A DNA stretch of 64,000 nt from positions 10,399,217 to 10,463,216 of the forward strand of contig OZ020246.1 of NCBI GenBank assembly GCA_963971285.1, written 5' to 3'. Below the pieces are notes generated by a model. That model searched no databases. It saw only the letters and a list, made by a program, of their open reading frames with translations, and was not told the origin of the DNA. Positions 59,100 to 64,000 of the stretch are shown piece by piece. The position numbers and the translations under genes were made by a program. This DNA comes from Astropecten irregularis. Taxonomy: Eukaryota; Echinodermata; Asteroidea; Paxillosida; Astropectinidae. Within the stretch, counting starts at the first letter, position 1; the number at the start of each line of letters is the position of its first letter.

Positions 59100-60660
59100 C
59101 ATTATTGTGGACGGTGACATCACCAACTATACATGCCCGCATTGCGTACGAGCGGGCGGATAACAACAAATTATACTTGAGGGCGAAGGAACCGGTGTTG
59201 CTCTGCCGAGAATTTGGCTGGACAGATTGAGGAGCGTTTTAATATTCAAACCACGGACCTCCCGCCCGGTTTCCATACCGCTTCTGCCAATTATCAAGTA
59301 AACTTCGGACCGGTGATCGCTGGTAACTTAGCACCGGCAGCCCAACGCCGTTAAGACCCCGGCACGGCACGGGGACGCTCACGACCGAGGAACAGAATGC
59401 TAAAATTAGGATAATCGATCCGGAATTTCCTTATATTATACAAGAAGAAGAGAGAAAGAGAAAGAGAAAGAAGGGTAGAAAATCACATCAGAGCTCGAAA
59501 CACGTCCATGACCGCTTTAGAAAGTGCGATTGCCCCCTTGTGTGGACGGCCAGGCTTGTTTGTAGTCCCTTTCTACCATACCCTCCCCCCATATTAATAT
59601 ACACCTGGACCTTAGTGTGGGTCGGCCACTAGACCACGGCCGTTAAGTCCATCCCTTCATATTTTTCCCTGAAAAAAAAATGAGACAGGGGGAGAGAGAG
59701 GGAGAGGGGAGTGGAAAAAAAATTGGAAGGGCAATAACCGACGTGGTCGTCCCATAGGAGCCCCCGTGATTGTCGTCTTTGGTGCTCGGCACGTACGGAG
59801 GGAATTGTCCCAGCCGTCCTGCTTGAATATCACTTCATTATTCATAGTATACTGCGGGTCGTTGTTGGCTTTTCCCTCTGCTTGAGTAGTCCATGTTTGT
59901 GCAATATTTGTATGTCTAGCGTCAATATTAGGACTATAATGTCCGTCTCATATCCTGCCCGAGTTGGATTCGCTATGCAGCGCGCGCGCCGTTCCCCAGC
60001 CGGCCATATTTGTTTGTGTGTGCGGTGCGCTGGCTCTGCAGCCCTGCATGCTGCTGCTGCTCGCTGCCCTGGCCTAGCCTAGCCTAGCCTACACAGATTG
60101 TGTGAGTGTTCTTTTAATGCACTCTTTCACCGCCGCCACAACTGACGTTTCTACAAAGCATTATTGTCCATTATTTAAAGAAAAAAAAACTCCAGTTCAT
60201 CATACTGGGTTTATGAAAATAGTTTTGACAATACGTATTTATTTTGAAATCCCATACAGTGGTTTAATGGAGGGCCTTTTTTTTTATTTTTGGAAGAATA
60301 AATGGTCTCTGAACTTGCGAAGTGAGGCGTTGAAGTATAACTCGATCATCGCGGCTTGCCAAGACATTTGACTACAGGTAGGCCTATATGTTTCCGCTTG
60401 TATTCGTTAATTTGCTAACAGTTTTTGTTCTCCATTTTAAAAGCCAATGTTTTCGCACTGGCAAAACTGAAACAGATGCAGATTTCAGCCTCTGACTCGC
60501 AACAAAAACATTAACATTTAGACCAATCGCACTGCGCCGGCTGTAGATTTCGATTTGAATAACAATAATGATAAATTTGTCCCATTTGTTCTTAGTTCAG
60601 TAACATTACACCACAGGAGCAAGCTAAAGAAATACATGTCCTTCATTCTGTTTTTTTTTC
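59100..60660. other. No strongly supported gene; possible 5' exon
   Basis: 59900-60095 is CpG-rich, holds GCGCGCGCGCC and CTGCTGCTGCT words and a (CCTAG)n tract at about 60070-60090, and ends at ATTGT|GTGAGT (60102). An untranslated first exon ending at 60101 is possible. Purine repeats lie at 59440-59480 and 59680-59730. Confidence 0.25.
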
Positions 60661-60669
60661 AAATTTTAG

Positions 60670-60746
60670 CCATGACTGTTGACAAAAAAAAATTCCCCAT
60701 TCAGTTGAAGAATCTCCCCCCAACCGTCCAAGTCATGTTTTTCTAA
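60670..60746 (+). CDS. Possible terminal exon, unrecognized
   Basis: A very strong acceptor, CTGTTTTTTTTTCAAATTTTAG, precedes CC and then ATG with 24 codons and a stop: MTVDKKKFPIQLKNLPPTVQ then VMFF. Short and unrecognized. Confidence 0.2.
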
Positions 60747-60749
60747 TTT

Positions 60750-62290
60750 GCAAACATCCCCATATTTCCTGACAACTAATTATAGATTTGGGAAGATTTT
60801 TTTCGTCACTCCTGTTGCCTGGCTCGTCATTATAGCGTGATATTTTGTTGACGGGGGGGGGGGGGGACCCTGCCCCAGCCTCGGCCGTGATGCCCCCCTA
60901 CTCGCTCCCTGGATCGCGGGCCTAGGTGTGAAAAGACCGGCGAGACGGGGTTACGGGTAAACGTGTTTTTGTAATTACACGACTGAACGCCACTGCGATC
61001 CCCCGGTGCTCCCCCATATACTCCCCCGAGCCAGTCAATATATTAGTAGATCATCAGATCCCGATACACCTGGGCGAGTGAAGATGTCTTGTGGATAGAT
61101 AGATCGACTGGAGGAATATTACAGAGGGTGGGGGTCTGGAGGGTTTATGGAAATGAGGGTCCCTCTTATGCCACCAAATTTAGGACCGATCACTGTATAA
61201 GGGCATATAATTCCTTTAAAGCATCAGCAAATATCTGCCATTGTGTTAAACTTAGCAGTCACTCTCCTGAGGCCCGGACGAACAGAGCACACTGTTCGAA
61301 ACGTCGAGATAACACCAACGCCTTCTCAAAACCACACACTCTCACAGAAGAGATTACATGATGTCACCGCAAACCTACTTTCTTTTATGTTTAACTTAAT
61401 GTAAATCAAGTATAATTCCAAACTTGAATTATCATCCTTATAGGATAAAAGTTTGATTTCAGTCGAATTTTGTCAATTTACAGTCCTTGAAATGTAACAG
61501 AATGATGCCATAATTATGACCGAACCATCGCACCGTATAACCCCACCTTAGTGGAACCAGCTCGCCATCAAATTGTCCGGGTGGACACTCCCGTGCTGCC
61601 GGTGGCTCGTGCTCGCGGGGGCCAAACGGCCAAGGCACCCATGACAGGTCACACGGCCGCCCGCTAAGAGTAAAGAGTTCACGACGGGGCATCACTCTGA
61701 GATGATGACCACTCGCATCAAGGAAGAATGATGCATTTATCATGGAAGATATAATAGCATGGGGAACAAAGAGCTTATATGAAGCCGTTTCAGCCAGTAT
61801 AGGTCAATAACAGCTGTCCGGACAAGTAGTGGTCAGTTCCTGGCCCGCACCTTCGGTCGGAGTTCCTCTACAACTTTGGCTATGCATTTCATTTGAAATT
61901 CTAGGCTAACAACCTATAATAGAAGAGGTATGTTGAATGACAATAATATACCTTATGTTTTCAAATTTCAAGCGGCGGGATGAATGCTCTCTTTAATTAC
62001 ATTACTTTCGATTTGTGTGCTTGCTAAAATGTAATTTGCAAGAACCTATTTTGATGGTAACCACATACAATGATGCATAACCGAGGGCGGGGGAAAAAAG
62101 AAGGAAGACTTTGCGAAAGACGTGTGTAAAAACAATTGCTTTCCTATACTAGAAACCTTTACTTTTTCCTCACATTGTCCAATCACCTTTTCCACACAAA
62201 GGTGTCGCATCCCAAGGAACAAAATTCTGCAGTTTTTTTACCCTAGAAATAGGCGTTGGTGTGTTTAGGAGCTAGCAAAACGTCTCCTCG
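60750..62290. other. No supported gene
   Basis: A G run lies at about 60857-60868, with CpG-rich DNA to 61020. The frame at 61089-61361 overlaps the ribozyme-like motif. The 94-codon minus-strand frame at 61459-61743 is unrecognized. Confidence 0.4.
61263..61309 (+). ncRNA. Hammerhead-like motif, partly decayed
   Basis: TCTC, CTGA (then a diverged GGCCCGGAC), GAACAG-AGCACA-CTGTTC as a perfect 6-bp hairpin, GAAACGTCGA, GAGA. TCTC pairs with GAGA. The order and the GAAACGTYGA segment match the motif at 3793-3838, but the first box keeps only CTGA. Confidence 0.4.
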
Positions 62291-62298
62291 ATGTTCAG

Positions 62299-62420
62299 TA
62301 ATGGGAGACTTTGGAGAACCGGTTTTCAAGTGAACATGCGCGCGTTGTTTTGCGCCTGCGCTGTTGTGCGTGCGCGTGCGCTGTTGATTTGAAGATCGGT
62401 TCTCCAAAGTCTCCCATTAA
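62299..62420 (+). mobile_element. Inverted-repeat MITE, family C, solo copy
   Basis: AATGGGAGACTTTGGAGAAC and GTTCTCCAAAGTCTCCCATT are perfect 20-bp inverted ends, and pairing continues imperfectly through CGGTTTTCAA/TTTGAAGATCGG. The centre is alternating purine-pyrimidine and CpG-rich (GCGCGCG, GTGCGTGCGCGTGCGC). About 120 bases, non-coding. Confidence 0.85.
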
Positions 62421-62499
62421 ACTTTCTGTCTTCGAAAGGATCTGTTTGTGATAAAACAATTCGTTGAAGATTGTCAAAATCTGAAAATACTGCACCTAC

Positions 62500-62605
62500 T
62501 TGAGATACTGATTGCGTTGTTGCATGCATGGCTTTGCTTGGTCGCCACTGCACCATATGAAACGCCTGACCATGATCTTCAGCCAACTATACTCAAGGCT
62601 CAGAA
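62500..62605 (-). CDS. Possible internal exon, unrecognized
   Basis: On the minus strand CATGTTCTTGTTTTCAG precedes 106 bases that end CTCAA|GTAGGT. One frame reads LSLEYSWLKIMVRRFIWCSG and onward, open throughout. A second frame of the same DNA (EDHGQAFHMVQWRPSKAMHA, continuing past the donor) is also open and equally protein-like, so the phase is undecided. No family recognized. Confidence 0.25.
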
Positions 62606-62719
62606 CTGAAAACAAGAACATGAAAGAAAAACATCGTGCAACATCAATTAAAACGGTGAATGAAATTAATACAGCAACAAAAAAGAGAGTTTCGGACAAA
62701 TATGGAGCGAAGTGAAAGA

Positions 62720-64000
62720 GAAACTTTAGCCTGTTGAGATGACGCTGGGGAAGATCATAAATTCCACCTGCGCACTTTCTATCTGTTTATCCCTGGTAAA
62801 ATTTTGGTAGTGATTTAGCTTGCATGGGTACCCCGTTCCCGTGGTTGCAAGGTGACCTCCGTTCCTATACCTCTACTAAAGAACATTCTCACGGTCATCT
62901 GACTTGTGTAAAATGGTTTAAAAAAAGAATAAGAGAACGTAAGCAACCTCCCTCCTTAAAAACACCTTCCTTAGTGCTAAGAACACACTGAATAATTTCC
63001 ATGGTTTCGTTAAACACAGGCAGTAATCCTACAAGCGTTTGGGTGCCATAACGAATTTAAGAACCACTCATTACAGCCTTCTTCTTTTAATTAGTGTAGG
63101 CCTATTTTCCCTTTGTACTCGATTATGCGTTGGTATTTTTTTCTGTTCTGGAAGAAAAAGTCTTATGAATCACGACTTTGGTGCTAAGCCATTTTTTTTC
63201 TTACACTTGTAAGCAAAAAAGGGTTAGCTCCAATAAAACTCCATGACCGTCGATTCGGCTAGGATTCAGTGGAGATATTCTCGTTCATCTCTTATACATG
63301 TGCTATGTATTCCCATTTTGTCTCTAAAACTTATTTTGTTCAGAGAGTTGAACACGGCCAGCAGATAAGGGTATCTCATATACAGATGAATTTTGTTCTA
63401 AACTTCAAATCCTTCAACAGATCCTTGAAATCACCATGCGTACATGGATACATGGTACATTGATGTCAACTTTCCGGAATGGTATATGGAGTATCCAGCC
63501 ACGCCTTGGTCTGGCAGAATGCCTTGCCACTCACAAATAAGATGCTCAAAATCAAACCATGACCAATTATTATTATACAGAGACACACACACACTCATAA
63601 ATCCCAGACACTGCCAAATTATAATTGAGAAAAGTGATACCACAGAAAATGAATACTATAGAGCAATAGCACAATCCCGTGCTATGATTATAACAATGCT
63701 ATACCGTGCTGTGCCATGCCCTCCCCCCTCACTCTATCTCAATAGGTCCATTAAATTAGGAAATACCACGGAAGCTATAATCCCTCCATGGCCGCCGCGG
63801 CTGCAGTATATAGAACTCTAATCCCGTCATTTTGAAACAGATTAAAATGCGATCACTTTGCCATGAAATCTAATCACATTTAGGGGATTAAGCAGTCACG
63901 CTTGTAATCTATGGTGAATGGCACGCGACACGAGACGTATCTTTGATTTTTGTTTTCTTCTTCTATATAAATATAAACCCCGTCGCTGGTTCCCGGTATA
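62720..64000. other. No supported gene
   Basis: AT-rich. The 125-codon frame at 63444-63821 is unrecognized and lacks splice context. A GGTGCTAAGCC word near 63181 is a possible family D fragment. Confidence 0.4.

Noticed and set aside
60070-60090. (CCTAG)n as telomere-like repeat
   Set aside because: Only about four units and not a known telomere motif; an ordinary microsatellite is simpler.

Overview
The window looks like metazoan nuclear DNA, most likely from a marine deuterostome and plausibly an echinoderm. The reasons are the absence of long intact reading frames, interrupted exon-like segments with GT/AG borders, many microsatellites and homopolymers, frequent TAGGCCTA-type palindromes, and several families of short inverted-repeat elements, some flanked by TTAA. 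No taxon can be fixed from the sequence alone. No rRNA, CRISPR array, operon, virus or intact transposase was seen.

Coding content is sparse. The best-supported pieces are single exons judged by splice signals, open frame and residue pattern. From left to right: a two-exon minus-strand gene for a 67-residue protein with a D-box-like motif (17.4-17.8 kb); two plus-strand exons with FGF-like signatures (19.6 and 24.1 kb), whose central core exons I could not find; two phase-compatible plus-strand exons that join into a leucine-rich-repeat stretch (26.3 and 27.6 kb); a promoter and first coding exon with an ideal start context and donor (34.68-34.99 kb); and two convergent terminal exons at 44.25-44.98 kb. 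About a dozen weaker exon candidates are listed at low confidence. Most other long reading frames are shadows of repeats or low-complexity sequence.

Repeats dominate. A family of roughly 320-365 bp TTAA-flanked MITEs recurs (20.1, 25.3, 47.5, 49.6 and 51.5 kb), with a related second family at 23.2, 24.4 and 30.0 kb. A short CpG-rich inverted-repeat MITE occurs alone at 62.3 kb and, split by another long-TIR element, at 54.2 kb. Two large minisatellites occupy 35.3-36.4 kb (22-bp unit) and 55.66-56.69 kb (28/29-bp unit); their frame-shifting periods create all the very long reading frames there. A tRNA-like SINE with a poly-A tail lies at 8.06 kb.

The most unusual signal is a set of five dispersed motifs built like hammerhead ribozymes (3.8, 24.6, 29.7, 47.3 and 61.3 kb). 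Each has a CTGATGA-type box, a hairpin, GAAA, and short outer strands that pair. They fit the ribozymes known from Penelope-like retroelements, but at least two distinct families are present and the third stem is nearly absent. Five CTCF-like motifs, all in the same orientation, are also worth testing.
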